6,819 nucleotides of DNA, from contig JOFO01000103.1 of the NCBI GenBank assembly GCA_000721275.1, forward strand, positions 1 through 6,819, given 5' to 3'. Shown piece after piece: positions 6,639 to 6,819 of the stretch (position 1 is its first letter; every line of letters starts with the position of its first letter). The DNA comes from Microtetraspora glauca (GTDB lineage: Bacteria; Actinomycetota; Actinomycetes; Streptomycetales; Streptomycetaceae). Made by a program: the position numbers and the translations under genes. Below the pieces are notes generated by a model, which saw only the letters and a list, made by a program, of their open reading frames with translations, searched no databases and had not been told where the DNA came from.

Positions 6639-6819
6639 GGTGCTCGTAATGACGGTCGAAGAGCGGGTGGCCCAGGGTGCTCGCCGCTCGTTCGCGGCGG
6701 GCCGGGGGCGCCACCAGGTCCTGCCGGTTGAAGGGGTAGGTCGGCAGGGTCGTCGTCCGATGGCCCTTGCCGGCATGCACACCGGCCCAGTCCACAGCTC
6801 CCGACCCGGTGTTCGCGTA
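6622..6819 (-). CDS. C-terminal end of an upstream trans-AT polyketide synthase (partial)
   Basis: This is the last 65 codons of a protein that begins outside the window; it reads in frame from the right edge to a TGA at 6624-6622. The residues AVDWAGVHAGK followed by LPTYPFNRQ match the linker that follows a KS in AT-less PKS modules, so a KS very probably lies just beyond the edge. The tail then reads LGHPLFDRHYE and stops 15 residues after the HPL. HPL is the usual opening of a PKS dehydratase, whose body is encoded by the next gene. I see no helical docking tail of the usual sort. The stop overlaps the next start by four bases, so the two proteins are probably made from one mRNA and act in sequence on one chain. 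About 15% of its codons end in A or T, somewhat more than in the next gene, but the sample is small. I am confident of the reading and the family; which module it belongs to is inferred. Confidence 0.88.
   Translation of the reverse strand, partial: YANTGSGAVDWAGVHAGKGHRTTTLPTYPFNRQDLVAPPARRERAASTLGHPLFDRHYEHRSEGQ

Noticed and set aside
3314..6649. Plus-strand open frame of 1111 codons
   Set aside because: It lies wholly antisense to the PKS domains, is Gly/Arg/Val-rich without any domain, and is open only because GC-rich codons on the minus strand avoid stops in this frame. The same applies to the plus-strand frames at 299-2317, 2079-3116 and 2363-3244.

Overview
The window comes from a very GC-rich genome. 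Codons end almost always in G or C, as in an actinomycete; Streptomyces or a relative is the natural guess, but nothing here fixes the genus. Everything recognisable lies on the minus strand and belongs to a modular type I polyketide synthase (PKS) of the trans-acyltransferase (trans-AT) kind. No acyltransferase domain follows the complete ketosynthase (KS). The usual short post-KS linker ending in a YPF motif is there instead, so malonyl units must be loaded by a separate AT encoded elsewhere.

Read in the direction of transcription (right to left), the layout is as follows. (1) 6819-6622: the last 65 codons of an upstream PKS protein, ending in a post-KS linker and the first residues of a dehydratase (DH). 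(2) From a GTG at 6625 that overlaps the upstream stop by 4 bases, a large PKS gene with domains DH1 - KR - ACP1 - KS1 - DH-like (DH2) - ACP2 - KS2. (3) In the last 500 bases or so the second KS is damaged. About 38-40 residues are missing near position 458. A further 70 or so are missing near 240-262, where the reading frame also changes. The rest of KS2 runs off the left edge in another frame, so the stop at 170-172 is not the natural end.

The upstream KS would extend the chain. DH1 and KR would turn the beta-keto group into an alkene on ACP1. KS1 would then take this enoyl chain into an unusual KS - DH-like - ACP module with no ketoreductase. That order resembles the branching (KS-B/X-ACP) modules of rhizoxin-type and glutarimide-type trans-AT PKSs and the double-bond-shift modules. 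The active-site motifs of the DH-like domain are intact, however, so its reaction cannot be settled from the sequence alone.

Three points stand out: the broken KS2 with a change in codon use across the break (a chimeric assembly or a real recombination scar), the gene boundary that cuts through the start of DH1, and the KR-less module. There is no intergenic space, RNA gene, CRISPR array or insertion sequence that I can support.
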